Assembly: GCF_014199255.1 (NCBI RefSeq)
Contig: NZ_JACIJF010000010.1
Span: forward strand, 1-64,000
Source of the DNA: Sphingomonas xinjiangensis
Lineage (GTDB): Bacteria > Pseudomonadota > Alphaproteobacteria > Sphingomonadales > Sphingomonadaceae
DNA length: 64,000 nt
Reading direction: 5' to 3'
Shown: piece by piece, positions 17,313 to 26,545 of the stretch
Layout of the letters: every line of letters starts with the position of its first letter
How positions within the stretch are numbered: the stretch's first letter is position 1
Translations under genes and position numbers: made by a program
Notes under the pieces: model-generated
What the model was told of the DNA's origin: nothing
What the model saw: only the letters and a program-made list of their open reading frames with translations
Database searches by the model: none

Positions 17313-18308
17313 TTCGTCGCGCGTTGCATGGCCGAGGGGCTGGTGGGTGGCGAAGGGTTCGCGGTCGACGCCAGCCTGATCCGCGCCGATGCCAATCGTC
17401 AGACCGGCGGTCCGGGCAGCGATGGCATGCCGCCGGACGCCGACAGCCGTGCGGTGCGCGAGTATTTCGCCGTTCTCGACGATGCCGCGTTCGGCGCAGC
17501 GACACCGGTGGTGCCCAAGTATCTGGCGCCGGCCGATCCGGCATCGCGCTGGACCAGCGCGCATCGCGGGCCGGCCTTCTACGCCTACTCGACCAAATAC
17601 CTCATCGACCTCGATCACGCCGTCATCATGGACGTGGAAGCGAGCACCGCCGTGCGTCAGGCCGAGGTGACCGCGTGCAAGCGCATGATCGCGCGGGTGC
17701 AGGACCGCTTCGGCGTCTGGCCCGAGCGGCTGGCGGCCGATACCGCCTACGGTTCGGCGGAGATGCTCGCCTGGCTGGTCCACGAGCGTGACATCCAGCC
17801 GCACATCCCGGTGTTCGACAAGTCCGCCCGCCGCGACGGCACGTTCGAGCGCGATGCCTTCATCTACGACCATGACGACGACAGCTACGTCTGCCCGGGC
17901 GGCAAGCGCCTGCGCCCCAGGAACCGCAACTTCGCAACCGCTCGGGGCGATGTCGGCCAGGACGGCTTCATCCGCTATCGCCCGCCACAGCAGGATTGCG
18001 GTGGCTGCGCCTTGCGGGAACGCTGCACGCCCAACATGCCCGCGCGCAAGGTCACCCGCTCGATCCACGAAGGGGCTCGCGACCTTGCCCGCGACATCGC
18101 CACCACCGACGCTTACGTCACTTCGCGGCGCCAGCGAAAGAAGGTCGAGATGCTGTTTGCGCACCTCAAACGCATCCTAAAGCTCGACCGATTGCGCCTG
18201 CGCGGTCCAAACGGTGCCAGGGACGAGTTCCATATGGCAGCCACCGCCCAGGACCTCCGCAAGATGGCCAAGCTTATCCCGTTGGCGACACAGCCACTAC
18301 CCGCCTGA
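17313..18308 (+). mobile_element. IS1182-type transposase, truncated at the N-terminus
   Basis: The frame encodes about 330 C-terminal residues of an IS1182-family DDE transposase: ARCMAEGLVGGEGFAVDASL, AFYAYSTKYLIDLDHAVIMD, AADTAYGSAEMLAWLVHER, CGGCALRERCTP and KVEMLFAHLKRILKLDRLRL. The aspartates in VDASL and ADTAYG and the glutamate in KVEMLFAHLKR fit the catalytic triad. Full-length members are about 450-480 residues, so the first 120-140 residues are missing; homology begins at about 17313, right at the end of the cydB remnant. The first ATG is at 17328, but a functional protein is unlikely. I could not recognise terminal inverted repeats. Confidence 0.88.
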
Positions 18309-18462
18309 GCCGGTCGGCGCTGTACCGCGCAACTCAGCCGCAGCTTGCCTCCGGTCCGCACCCCGACTTCTTCAACACAATCGTCCATTACCGGTCGTCT
18401 ACCGCTGTTGGAGCGCTGCTCATAACCAGACGTTTGTTCAGACGGGTCGAGCCGTGACGACC

Positions 18463-18858
18463 TCAGCCAATCTGAATAGAGCTATCCGTTGCATTTAGCA
18501 GCGTCGATATAGCCGTAACGACCTGCGCGGATGCGAACGGCTTCTGGAGCAGCAAACTTTTCGGAACGCCTTGAACGGCCCAATCCGCTGCGCTGTCTCC
18601 GGTCATGTATATCACAGCCAATTCGGGCTTCTGCTCCCGGCCGCTGCGAGCGACGGCCCATCCGTCTAGCTCGCCTCCCAATCGAATGTCCGTGATAAGC
18701 CCAGCAAGGTCCTGTTTGTGCTTCTCCATCAAACCCAAAGCCTCTGGACCATCGAGAGCCGTCAGCACGTCGTAACCACCGTCGATCAGCGCATCCTCAA
18801 TGATGTGCATGATCATTGGCTCATCTTCGACGAGCAGGAGGAGGATGGAATTAGACAC
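18463..18858 (-). CDS. Stand-alone response-regulator receiver protein
   Basis: A 131-residue CheY-like receiver with no output domain: LLLVEDEPMIMHIIEDAL (acidic pair), the phospho-acceptor aspartate in GLITDIRLGG, the T in VIYMTGDS and the lysine in LLLQKPFAS. The GTG at 18858 has an AGGA ribosome-binding site about 5 bases upstream; the longer open frame upstream is not receiver-like. The neighbouring hybrid kinase at 19391 is divergently oriented and is a possible phosphodonor. The signature YMTG...QKPF is typical of alphaproteobacterial FixJ/CpdR-like single-domain receivers. Confidence 0.85.
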   Translation of the reverse strand: MSNSILLLLVEDEPMIMHIIEDALIDGGYDVLTALDGPEALGLMEKHKQDLAGLITDIRLGGELDGWAVARSGREQKPELAVIYMTGDSAADWAVQGVPKSLLLQKPFASAQVVTAISTLLNATDSSIQIG

Positions 18859-19075
18859 TGTGTTCCTGACAACGGGAAAAGGAAGGCCCTTAATCGCGGG
18901 AGACGGCGGCTGCAAGAAATGGAACCACGTAAGGAGTTCCACCACTCTGCCGGCAAGCGGACGCGCCAAGCGGTCACCGCCATTGCCCCACTTTGAGCCA
19001 TCCGAGCAGCGCCTTGCCGACGTCAATGAGCGGCCGTTCGGAGTGCGCTGACGAATGCTAGTGCAGATGCAGGCC

Positions 19076-19336
19076 TTACTGCGCGAAGAAGTCGAGCACG
19101 AACCGAGTGCCCGGCTGAGCATCCCGCCACTGAGGCTTGCCTCCTAGCTGACGGGCAAAGCTATTGACTGAGAATGGTTCACCCGGAGCGATGCGGCAGA
19201 GCCACGAGGGCAGTTGCGAAGGCTGTCGGCGCTCAGGTGAGCACCAGTCAGGTAGTTTCTCGAGCTCGTCAGGCTTCCGCGGCCTGAGCTGATTGAGCGC
19301 TCGAAGCTCCCCGGAGGGGCGATAACCACCTGGCAA
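19076..19336 (-). CDS. Hypothetical small protein
   Basis: An 86-codon frame opening at a TTG (19336). The predicted peptide has a proline- and arginine-rich first half and an ordinary globular-looking second half (LPSWLCRIAPGEPFSVNSF and FVLDFFAQ). No domain, signal or operon partner was recognised, and the start is weak. It fills most of the gap between the receiver and the hybrid kinase; it may be chance. Confidence 0.3.
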   Translation of the reverse strand: MPGGYRPSGELRALNQLRPRKPDELEKLPDWCSPERRQPSQLPSWLCRIAPGEPFSVNSFARQLGGKPQWRDAQPGTRFVLDFFAQ

Positions 19337-19390
19337 GGCGAAGAGGGAGGTTAGTTGGCTTCACTGCATGCGACTTGCTAAGCACCGCCG

Positions 19391-21043
19391 ATGAACCTGT
19401 ACGAACGCACGCATACGATCCGACAACGCCCCTCGATGGCCTATTTGGGCGCCATCCTGCTCACATTGCTTGCGTTCGCCGCCCGCCTCGTAATCGGATC
19501 AGCGCTCCCTGGATTCGCGTTCATCACCTTCTTCCCCGCGGTGCTGCTAGCCGCTTACCTTGGTGGGCGTGTCGCGGGAGCGCTGTCCGTTACGCTCTCG
19601 ATCGGGCTTGCTTGGTACTACTTTGTAGAGCCCGCGCGATCATTCGATCTGGCTTGGCCGAGCGGCCATCTTGCGATCGGGCTCTTCATCTTGAATGCGG
19701 GCCTGATCGTCCTCGCGGTGAGCGCGATGAACGACGCCTATTCGCGGCTCTCCGATATCGAGCGAGAGCGTGCCCGCCTCAATCTCGAGTTGGAACGGCG
19801 AGTCCAGGAGCGCACCCGGGACCTGACGACTACCAATGATGCCTTGCGAACCGAGATCGCGGCCAGAGAGGAGGCTGAGGCCCGAGCAGCCCAGCTCCAG
19901 CGCCTCGACGCGATCGGGCAGCTTACGGGTGGCGTGGCGCACGACTTCAACAACATGCTTGGTATCGTCATCGGCAACCTGGAGCTTGCCCAGAGAAAGC
20001 TAGCCCGTGGCGGCGCCGACGTCATCCGGCACATCGACGGCGCTATGGACGGGGCTCGACGCGGTGCCACCCTGACGCAGCGGCTTCTTGCCTTCGCACG
20101 CAAACAGCCGCTCGCTCCGGTGGTGACTGATCTGAACCGTAGTGTGACGGAGATGTCGGAGCTTCTTCGTCGCACGCTTGGAGAGCAGGTAGCCGTCGAG
20201 TGCGTGCTGTCGGGCGGCCTGTGGCGCACCTGCGTCGATCCAGGTCAGCTCGAGAGCGCGCTGGTCAACCTTGCGGTGAACGCGCGTGACGCGATGCCTG
20301 GTGGCGGTAAGCTCACAATCGAGACGATGAATACCCATCTCGACGAGCGTTATTCTGACGATCACCCCGAGGTGGCGCCGGGCCAATATGTCGCAATCGC
20401 CGTCAGCGATACAGGAACGGGCATGCCAGCTGATGTAGCGGCGCGCGCCTTCGAGCCATTCTTCACGACTAAGGAAGTGGGCCGCGGCACAGGCCTGGGT
20501 CTCAGCCAGATCTATGGCTTTGCCAAACAATCCGGCGGGCACGCGAAGATCTACTCGGAGGCGGGCCACGGCACCACCATCAAGCTCTACTTCCCGCGAT
20601 ACAGCGGGACTGACCAGGAAGTCGCTGCGGGGCTGATGCCAGAACCCGAAGCGGCCTTGCCGCGTAGCAACGGTGACGAGGTGATCCTAGTTGTAGAGGA
20701 TGAGGCCGGTGTTCGCGCAACCACCGTCGAGACCCTGCGCGAGTTGGGCTACACGGTCCAAGAGGCGAGCGACGGCGCAAGCGCGCTCTTGCTCCTGCAA
20801 GAACTGCCCAGTGTCGAGCTGCTCCTCACAGATATGGTGATGCCCGGCATGACCGGTCGTGAGCTCGCCGACGAGGCCGCCGAACGTTCGCCACACATCA
20901 GCGTCCTGTACATGACTGGCTACACCCGGAACGGCATTGTGCACGGCGGCAAGCTCGACCCCGGCGTGCAGCTTCTCACAAAGCCGTTTTCCATCGACCA
21001 GCTGGCTCGTAAGGTTCGGGCGATCCTAGACGACCGTCGGTAA
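19391..21043 (+). CDS. Hybrid sensor histidine kinase with DUF4118 membrane domain
   Basis: A 550-residue membrane-anchored kinase. Order: DUF4118-like membrane domain (about residues 20-115; FITFFPAVLLAAYLGGRVAG), a coiled coil (ERERARLNLELERRVQERTR), the HisKA phosphoacceptor in GGVAHDFNNMLGIVIGN, an HATPase with NLAVNARDAMPGGG, DTGTGMP and GRGTGLGLSQIYGF, and a C-terminal receiver (LVVEDEAGVRA, LLTDMVMPGMTG, LYMTGYTR, KPF). DUF4118 occurs in KdpD and blue-light/turgor kinases; the ligand is unknown. The internal receiver indicates phosphorelay, perhaps to the stand-alone receiver upstream. Confidence 0.92.
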   Translation: MNLYERTHTIRQRPSMAYLGAILLTLLAFAARLVIGSALPGFAFITFFPAVLLAAYLGGRVAGALSVTLSIGLAWYYFVEPARSFDLAWPSGHLAIGLFILNAGLIVLAVSAMNDAYSRLSDIERERARLNLELERRVQERTRDLTTTNDALRTEIAAREEAEARAAQLQRLDAIGQLTGGVAHDFNNMLGIVIGNLELAQRKLARGGADVIRHIDGAMDGARRGATLTQRLLAFARKQPLAPVVTDLNRSVTEMSELLRRTLGEQVAVECVLSGGLWRTCVDPGQLESALVNLAVNARDAMPGGGKLTIETMNTHLDERYSDDHPEVAPGQYVAIAVSDTGTGMPADVAARAFEPFFTTKEVGRGTGLGLSQIYGFAKQSGGHAKIYSEAGHGTTIKLYFPRYSGTDQEVAAGLMPEPEAALPRSNGDEVILVVEDEAGVRATTVETLRELGYTVQEASDGASALLLLQELPSVELLLTDMVMPGMTGRELADEAAERSPHISVLYMTGYTRNGIVHGGKLDPGVQLLTKPFSIDQLARKVRAILDDRR

Positions 21044-21558
21044 AGTATGCCTTCTGCGATTCGACTGGACAGTTAGTCACCACTTATACTGGGCGGCTGC
21101 GGAGTTGATTGGTGGCCGAAAGACTGGGGCGACGCTACCGCCCACTCATCTTTTCAGAATGCTGGCAAGCACTGCCCCGGCCGTCTCGCCGACGGGGCAG
21201 AAGAGCCGCGTCTTGTAAGCGACAATCTCGGGGAAGCAGCCGGGCGACTTGAGCTAGGGTAGCTGGCCTGCCAGCGCGTTGATGATCTGGATCCGCTGAT
21301 TGCCGTTCACCAGCGCGCCTGGATCGTCATTGAGAAAGGCAGCGTCACATCGACCCCTCGGTCTAAAAGTAAGCGTCCGGTTTGGATTGTGGTTCCCTGA
21401 AAGCCGCCCTTCCGCTTCCGCCCACTTCCTGCGGTTCAGAGCACCTGTGCGGCGTTCTAAAAGCAGTCGCTCGTTCAGCTTGGGAAGCGATAGAGGAGCT
21501 TCGAAGCAGAGAGCCCGGCGCTCTTCGCAGCGCGTGCGTAGAGGCGATCCGCGTCGTG

Positions 21559-21747
21559 CTAGATCAGTACTGGGCGTGAGACTCGGGCCGTTGCCGCAAG
21601 CAGTTCACGCGTACATCGCGGGGTCACATTCAGCAGCCGCGCAACCGCTTCGGGCTGGGGTACCGGAATGCCGGGGACGTCATCAGGTACGGCAAACCTC
21701 ACCTCGAGCGTTGCGGGGCTCTTTCTCAGCATCACTTTGCTCCACAT
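21559..21747 (-). CDS. Possible small hypothetical protein (62 aa)
   Basis: From the ATG at 21747 a 62-codon frame reads MWSKVMLRKSPATLEVRF, then VPDDVPGIPVPQPEAVARLL and a TRELLAATARVSR tail. The composition is protein-like and an AGG lies about 7 bases upstream of the start, but I recognise no family and the surroundings look decayed. Confidence 0.25.
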   Translation of the reverse strand: MWSKVMLRKSPATLEVRFAVPDDVPGIPVPQPEAVARLLNVTPRCTRELLAATARVSRPVLI

Positions 21748-21990
21748 GGTGCCTGACGGCCCATCAGCCAGCAGACTTCGGATCTTGATAACGGGCGTGA
21801 TCGCTGAAAGCGCCGGCGAACGTGACTTATCGGGTGATAGTGACCCCCAACTGCGCCGCCGGCGATGCCGCTTAACCGGAAAGGTCCACAATGCACGAGA
21901 TTACATTCAGATCACATTAAATGAACTCGCATCAAGTCCGTCCAGGAGAATGGGTCAGGACGCTCTCTGCCTCTCGGGTCGCGAACATCC

Positions 21991-22040
21991 AAAGTTCGGA
22001 CGGCGCGTATGTCCCGCCTTCTGCGACAGATACTGCCTGG
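21991..22040 (+). repeat. Dispersed double-hairpin repeat, copy A
   Basis: Shares AAAGTTCGGACGGCGCGTAT followed by a GTC...CTTCTGCGAC hairpin region with the copies at 23.5, 25.2, 27.3, 39.8, 45.9, 47.4 and 48.0 kb. The left hairpin is degenerate here. Confidence 0.7.
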
Positions 22041-22326
22041 GCCAGATGGCGTGACCGTCTCGATGACGCCCGAGGGCGCCGTCGAGACCTCCGATCGCCT
22101 ACCGGGCCCGGGACTGAATACTGAGCGCCAAGGTAGGAAGGAGAAGCGCCAGACGTTGGTGCCGGATGAGAACTCGAAGATAGCCCTGTGCACTCCACCT
22201 GTTGGCCGTTGCAGGGCGGAACCATCAGTTGTGGGGAGCTGTTTTTCATGCTCAGCGGGACCTTAGGTCGGCCGTACGATCGCGTCTGTCGGTACCTCGA
22301 GGGCGGGTCGAAGAAGGAGATGTTTG

Positions 22327-23337
22327 TTGGAGGCGTTATCCAGGCCAGAGTTCGAGGAGCCGGAGTGGAATGAAACGCAGCTAAGGCTGGCGATCGAGTC
22401 TGCTGGCGTTGCGCTGTGGTCCTGGAGTGTCGAGGACGACTGCCTGCTCATGGACAGGCGCGGCTATGCCCTGTGGGATCTCCCTAATGGCAGGAGCGTG
22501 ACATTCGCGAAGCTCTCCGAGAACATCCACCCGGCAGATGCCGATCGGGTTCGAGCTGCGTTCGCCGGCACGCGTGCTGTACCAGGAAGCTACGAGATCG
22601 ACTTCCGGATCAAGCTCGGCGATGAGGTGCGATGGATATCTGCGAGGGGCAAAGGTGCCGAAGAGGGCATGTCCAACGGCACTATGTTTGGCATCTTTCT
22701 GGATGTGACGGATCGCAAGCTGGCGCAGGAGGGAAGTGAGCTGCTCGCAGGAGAGATGAGCCATCGCGTGAAGAACCTTTTGGCGATTGCTGGCGGCCTG
22801 ACCCACCTCTCGTCGCGTTCCGCATCTTCGGCGAAAGAAATGGCCGGTGAACTGACGAAACGATTAAGCGCTCTGGGCCGAGCGCATGACCTTGTGCGCC
22901 CTCTACCCGGGGAGCAGGGGACGGCTGCATTGCTCGGCGACCTGCTGGCCGTCCTACTTGCGCCCTACGATGATACCGCCGCCTTCAGCGGCCGCATCCG
23001 GGTAGCAGTTCCGCGCATGGGCGTCGGCGAAGCCGCCGCCACGACCTTGGCCATGGTCGTGCATGAACTCGCGACCAACTCTGTCAAGCATGGCGCGTTG
23101 TCGTCGGACTCGGGCTCGCTCGATATCTCCAGTCGATGCGACGGAGACGATTTGAAGCTGATTTGGGCAGAAACAGGAGGCCCGGAGATCGGCGACGAGC
23201 CGCAGATGAACGGCTTTGGAAGCAAGCTGATCTCCCGTAGTATGGCAAACCAGTTTAGCGGTGATCTACGCTATGAATGGAAGCCCAGCGGACTCGTTGC
23301 GACGCTCCGCATGCGCATGGACCAGCTCGCGGCTTGA
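22327..23337 (+). CDS. HWE-family sensor histidine kinase with PAS domain
   Basis: A 336-residue soluble kinase. A PAS domain occupies about residues 15-130 (LRLAIESAGVALWSWSVEDD to FGIFLDVTDRKLAQ), then the phosphoacceptor GEMSHRVKNLLAIAGGL, and an HWE-type ATPase with VVHELATNSVKHGALS and GFGSKLISRSM. HWE kinases in alphaproteobacteria often feed the PhyR-EcfG general stress response or light signalling. I favour the TTG at 22327, seven bases after AAGGAG (22314-22319); the TTG at 22324 is an alternative. No regulator gene is adjacent, so it is an orphan kinase. Confidence 0.9.
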   Translation: MEALSRPEFEEPEWNETQLRLAIESAGVALWSWSVEDDCLLMDRRGYALWDLPNGRSVTFAKLSENIHPADADRVRAAFAGTRAVPGSYEIDFRIKLGDEVRWISARGKGAEEGMSNGTMFGIFLDVTDRKLAQEGSELLAGEMSHRVKNLLAIAGGLTHLSSRSASSAKEMAGELTKRLSALGRAHDLVRPLPGEQGTAALLGDLLAVLLAPYDDTAAFSGRIRVAVPRMGVGEAAATTLAMVVHELATNSVKHGALSSDSGSLDISSRCDGDDLKLIWAETGGPEIGDEPQMNGFGSKLISRSMANQFSGDLRYEWKPSGLVATLRMRMDQLAA

Positions 23338-23915
23338 CGACCTCCGGCGGATGCGAGCCGTTCGCAGCGCGCGCGCGCGCAAAACCGCTCTTGTCCAGCC
23401 TGCGCCGCGGTAGCCGCAGGCGGTTACTTGAGGAGGGCCGCTCTTTGACTCTCTAGCCTTTGCACGGCAACTCAAAGCCGGGAATGCGCGCGAGCAGCCG
23501 AGCCTCTGTCGCGAAAATGCTGACTTTCGAAAGTCACGTATGTCGCCGCTTTTGCGACGCCGGCATGTCAGTGGTTGGCGAAAGCGGCATATCTGCTTTG
23601 GAACACCGAGTTGTTGATCCCCGCCACTTGTTCAGCTGTGTCTGTGTGGCCGCGGAGCGCCAGGCGAGGTTTGGAGGCTCGTCGCCTGCCCTTACATTGG
23701 TTATCTAATTCCCATACGACTGTCGCTGATGCAGCGGACCCGAGCCGTCCTGACAGGCGCCCACCCTTAAGCTCGTCAAGGTGACGCCAGCTCTCGCAAG
23801 AAGAACTCGCCAGAAGCCGGCCAACTGACAGTGCGCTGCGTAACGCTGCTTCGGCCGGTCGGAGCTCGAACGTTCTGGCGCCTGCTGCGTTGGGCGGGCC
23901 ATGGGTGGCTCAATT
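23338..23915. other. Gap holding a dispersed repeat; no gene supported
   Basis: Between the HWE kinase and the DUF2254 gene I see the repeat at 23508-23580 and no frame with a recognisable product. Confidence 0.5.
23508..23580 (+). repeat. Dispersed double-hairpin repeat, copy B
   Basis: Contains GTCGCGAAAATGCTGACTTT, then the core TATGTCGCCGCTTTTGCGAC and a GGCATGTCAGTGGTTGG tail. The right hairpin GTCGC-cgctttt-GCGAC is perfect. Confidence 0.85.
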
Positions 23916-25241
23916 ATGAACTGGCTACGCGCAAGCTGGGACGCGGTGCGGACAAGCTTGTGGATCATTCCGGCGCTCATGTTCCTTACGGGGGCCGCCC
24001 TGGCGGTCGCTGCCCTCGACTTCTCGCTCGGATGGGCCGATGGGCAACGGTGGGCGAAATGGATAAGCAGCGGCAGCGGCGATGACGCCCGCAATCTGAT
24101 CTCCACGCTGCTCAGCGCCGTGATTGCGATGGCCAGCATCGCCTTTTCCGTCACCGTGGTCGCGCTTTCGCTCGCCGCGAATACCTTTGGATCGCGACTG
24201 ATCAGAATTTTTCGTTCCGATCGGCGAACGCAGCTGGTGCTGGGCGTCTTCGTGATGACCATTGTCTACCTCCTGCTGGTGCTTCGCACGCTGCGGGGCG
24301 AGGCGCCGGCGTCAGAGGTGCCGGAGGTGGCGGTCGCACTCGGGAGCTTGTTCGCACTCCTGTCGGTGCTGGCACTGCTTGCGTTCATCCAAGGGGTGTC
24401 CAGCCTTATTGCGGCCGATGAGGTCGTCCGACGCGCTCGGCTTGAGTTCGATCTCGCAGTCGGTGAGCTCCCTCTAGCGCAAGCGATCGAGGCGCCGCGA
24501 CAGCCTCCACCAGACGATGGCGAGTTGGGTGCGGCAAAGATCCGCCTCCCGCGCGAGGGCTACGTTCAGTCGGTCGAGTTTACCAAGATCCTGCAATGGG
24601 CCGAGCAGAACAAGGTCGTCGTCCGGCTGAACTTCCGTCCCGGCGATTTCGTTGTGGAGGGCGACCACAAGGTCGAGGTGATGCCTCCGCCGCACGATCT
24701 GGAAGCCGCCCGTAAGGCGATCGGCAGGTTCATTGTGAGCGGAGAAAACCGGACGCCGACGCAGGACCTGGAGTTCGCGATCCGTCAGCTCGTCGAGGTG
24801 GCGGTTCGTGCCCTCTCGCCCGGCATCAACGACCCGTTTACCGCCCTGGCCGTAATCGACCGTCTGCGCGGCGGCCTGGCCAGGCTGGCCAATCGGACGC
24901 TCCCGCCCGCCACGCTGGCTGATGGCGCTGGGACAACTCGCCTGATCCGGAACATCACCACCTATGCGGGCGCCGTCGACGCCGCGTTCAACCAGATACG
25001 GCAAGCCGGGTCGGCTAAGCCGGCAATCCTGATCCACCTGTTGAAAGCGTTGGAGGACCTTGCGGAACATGCTCGGACGGAGGAGCAACGAGAGGCCCTG
25101 AGCCGTCACGCGGCCCTCGCCCGTTCGGCCGCCCGCCGAGACGTAGGGGAGCCCTTGGACCAGCAAGACGTGGAGAACGCCTTCCACAGCGCAGATCGTG
25201 CTCTCCGGAAGCCGACCGCCCTGGTGTCACAGAACCATTAA
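23916..25241 (+). CDS. DUF2254 family membrane protein
   Basis: A 441-residue protein with four membrane segments near the N-terminus (LWIIPALMFLTGAALAVAAL; IAMASIAFSVTVVALSLAA; LGVFVMTIVYLLLVL; VALGSLFALLSVLALLAFIQ), then a large cytosolic part with REGYVQSVEF, VVVRLNFRPGDFVVEG and RALSPGINDPFTALAVIDRL. The last motif is the hallmark of DUF2254 proteins, whose function is unknown. I prefer the ATG at 23916 because MNWLRASWDAVRTSLW matches the usual family start; an ATG five codons upstream (23901) is possible. Confidence 0.88.
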   Translation: MNWLRASWDAVRTSLWIIPALMFLTGAALAVAALDFSLGWADGQRWAKWISSGSGDDARNLISTLLSAVIAMASIAFSVTVVALSLAANTFGSRLIRIFRSDRRTQLVLGVFVMTIVYLLLVLRTLRGEAPASEVPEVAVALGSLFALLSVLALLAFIQGVSSLIAADEVVRRARLEFDLAVGELPLAQAIEAPRQPPPDDGELGAAKIRLPREGYVQSVEFTKILQWAEQNKVVVRLNFRPGDFVVEGDHKVEVMPPPHDLEAARKAIGRFIVSGENRTPTQDLEFAIRQLVEVAVRALSPGINDPFTALAVIDRLRGGLARLANRTLPPATLADGAGTTRLIRNITTYAGAVDAAFNQIRQAGSAKPAILIHLLKALEDLAEHARTEEQREALSRHAALARSAARRDVGEPLDQQDVENAFHSADRALRKPTALVSQNH

Positions 25242-25296
25242 CTTCCGGACGTCGCGTATGTCGTCGCTTTTCCGACAGCAGAATGGCTGAAGACCG
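25242..25296 (+). repeat. Dispersed double-hairpin repeat, copy C
   Basis: Starts one base after the DUF2254 stop: CTTCCGGACGTCGCGTATGT, then GTCGC-ttttCCGAC and AGAATGGCTGAAGACC. The left hairpin half is missing. Its position suggests it could act as the gene's 3' end. Confidence 0.8.
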
Positions 25297-25536
25297 GTCC
25301 CACCCGCCGTAGACTGCGCCGCAGCTTTCTAACGCGTGGGTGTCACATATCGCGCCGCTTCACGACAGCTGGATCTAAGGTGACACTCCGTCCAACCCAT
25401 CATCCCAGATCCAACAATGAGGCTTTATCGCAGCCGCATGCGCCAAGTTGGGGCTTTCCAAAACGAGGGGCTATATCAGCCGCAGCGCGTTACTGTTCTA
25501 ATCAAGCCAGCCTTGGCAGATTAGGAAGAGCAAGCA

Positions 25537-26343
25537 ATGGATCTCACGGGCAAGCGTGTTCTCATAACCGGCGGGTCGAGCGGCATCGGCTTTGCCTTGG
25601 CGGAAGCCATACTCGCAAAGGGGGCACGCGTCGTCATAACCGGCCGACGGGAAGAAGCTCTCGCCAAGGCTGTGAATGATCTTGCCCAGCCAGGTCGCGA
25701 CATAAGCGGAGTTGCCGCTGATGTCGGCACTTCTGAAGGCCGCATGGCCACCATCGAGGGCGCTACGGCCAAGCTGGGGGGGCTCGACATTCTCGTCAAC
25801 AACGCCGGCGTCGTTCGAGCAGGTCGCCTTGAGCAGGTCGCCGAAGGCGACATTCGTACAATGGTGGAGGTTGACCTACTGGCCCCCATATTACTGACGC
25901 GGGCAGCACTTCCGGCGCTGCGCCAAGCCGGAAACAGCCTCATTGTTCAGGTGAGTTCTGGCATCGGCCTGATCGGTACGCCCTTCTACACAACTTACTC
26001 GGCAGTGAAGGCGGGCTTGGCGCACTTTGGAGAGGCACTGCGCCGGGAACTCCTGGGCGAGGGTATTTACGTGCTGACGGTCTACCCGGTCGCGACCGAC
26101 ACCGAGATGATGCGGTCCAGTAATGCCGGCGCTGAGCTGGGCTGGGCGCGGGAACCTGTTTCCGAAGTGGCCAACGCGATCGTGGTGGGGATCGAGACGC
26201 ACGCGCTGGAGGTGATCCGAGGCGGAGAAGCCAGGGCGGGGTTGATCGCCCTGAACCGTGAAGACCCGAAGGCCGTCGATCAACGCTATCTGGCCAACAG
26301 GCCCGCATTGGAAGAGGCGGTCCGTGACCACTCGTCGCTTTAG
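25537..26343 (+). CDS. SDR family oxidoreductase
   Basis: A 268-residue short-chain dehydrogenase of the DltE-like type. The cofactor motif TGGSSGIGFALAEA is at about residues 11-24, NNAGV near 90, the catalytic serine in VQVSSGIGL, and the YxxxK pair in TTYSAVKAGLAHF. The C-terminal part carries the DltE-like extension (REPVSEVANAIVVGIE). An AGGAAG ribosome-binding site precedes the ATG at 25537. Monocistronic; the substrate cannot be inferred. Confidence 0.88.
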   Translation: MDLTGKRVLITGGSSGIGFALAEAILAKGARVVITGRREEALAKAVNDLAQPGRDISGVAADVGTSEGRMATIEGATAKLGGLDILVNNAGVVRAGRLEQVAEGDIRTMVEVDLLAPILLTRAALPALRQAGNSLIVQVSSGIGLIGTPFYTTYSAVKAGLAHFGEALRRELLGEGIYVLTVYPVATDTEMMRSSNAGAELGWAREPVSEVANAIVVGIETHALEVIRGGEARAGLIALNREDPKAVDQRYLANRPALEEAVRDHSSL

Positions 26344-26488
26344 TCAGGCCAGTGCCTGGCTGTTCACAATCGTGCTTGGTGCCCGTCAAGCCGGCTGAGT
26401 GAGGCGACATGCTGGTGCGCCTCGCTCTCGCAACGTCGGCAGGGGCGCTCAGAAGAGCCCTTCGATCTTCTCACATCGGTGTTTGAAC

Positions 26489-26514
26489 GGAACCGCTACC
26501 TGTCCCTGCTCGTC
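26489..26514 (+). promoter_or_regulatory. Candidate EcfG (general stress sigma) promoter
   Basis: GGAAC (26489-26493), a 17-base spacer and CGTC (26511-26514) resemble the alphaproteobacterial EcfG consensus GGAAC-N16/17-CGTT, with one mismatch in the -10 element. The next gene is a putative acid-stress membrane protein 32 bp downstream. The element is weak on its own. Confidence 0.3.
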
Positions 26515-26545
26515 ACGTCAGCGTATCGCCAAACCAGGAGCCATC

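Larger units (their letters stand above)
21044..22326. other. Long low-coding gap containing gene debris and one copy of the dispersed repeat
   Basis: No complete recognised gene fills these 1.28 kb. On the minus strand around 21145-21290 short peptide pieces look like decayed coding sequence (for example RLFCPVGETAGAVLASILK just before a stop, and upstream LVNGNQRIQIINALAGQLP). A 62-codon frame on the minus strand at 21559-21747 has ordinary codon composition but no family. A copy of the dispersed repeat lies at 21991-22040. Confidence 0.5.
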
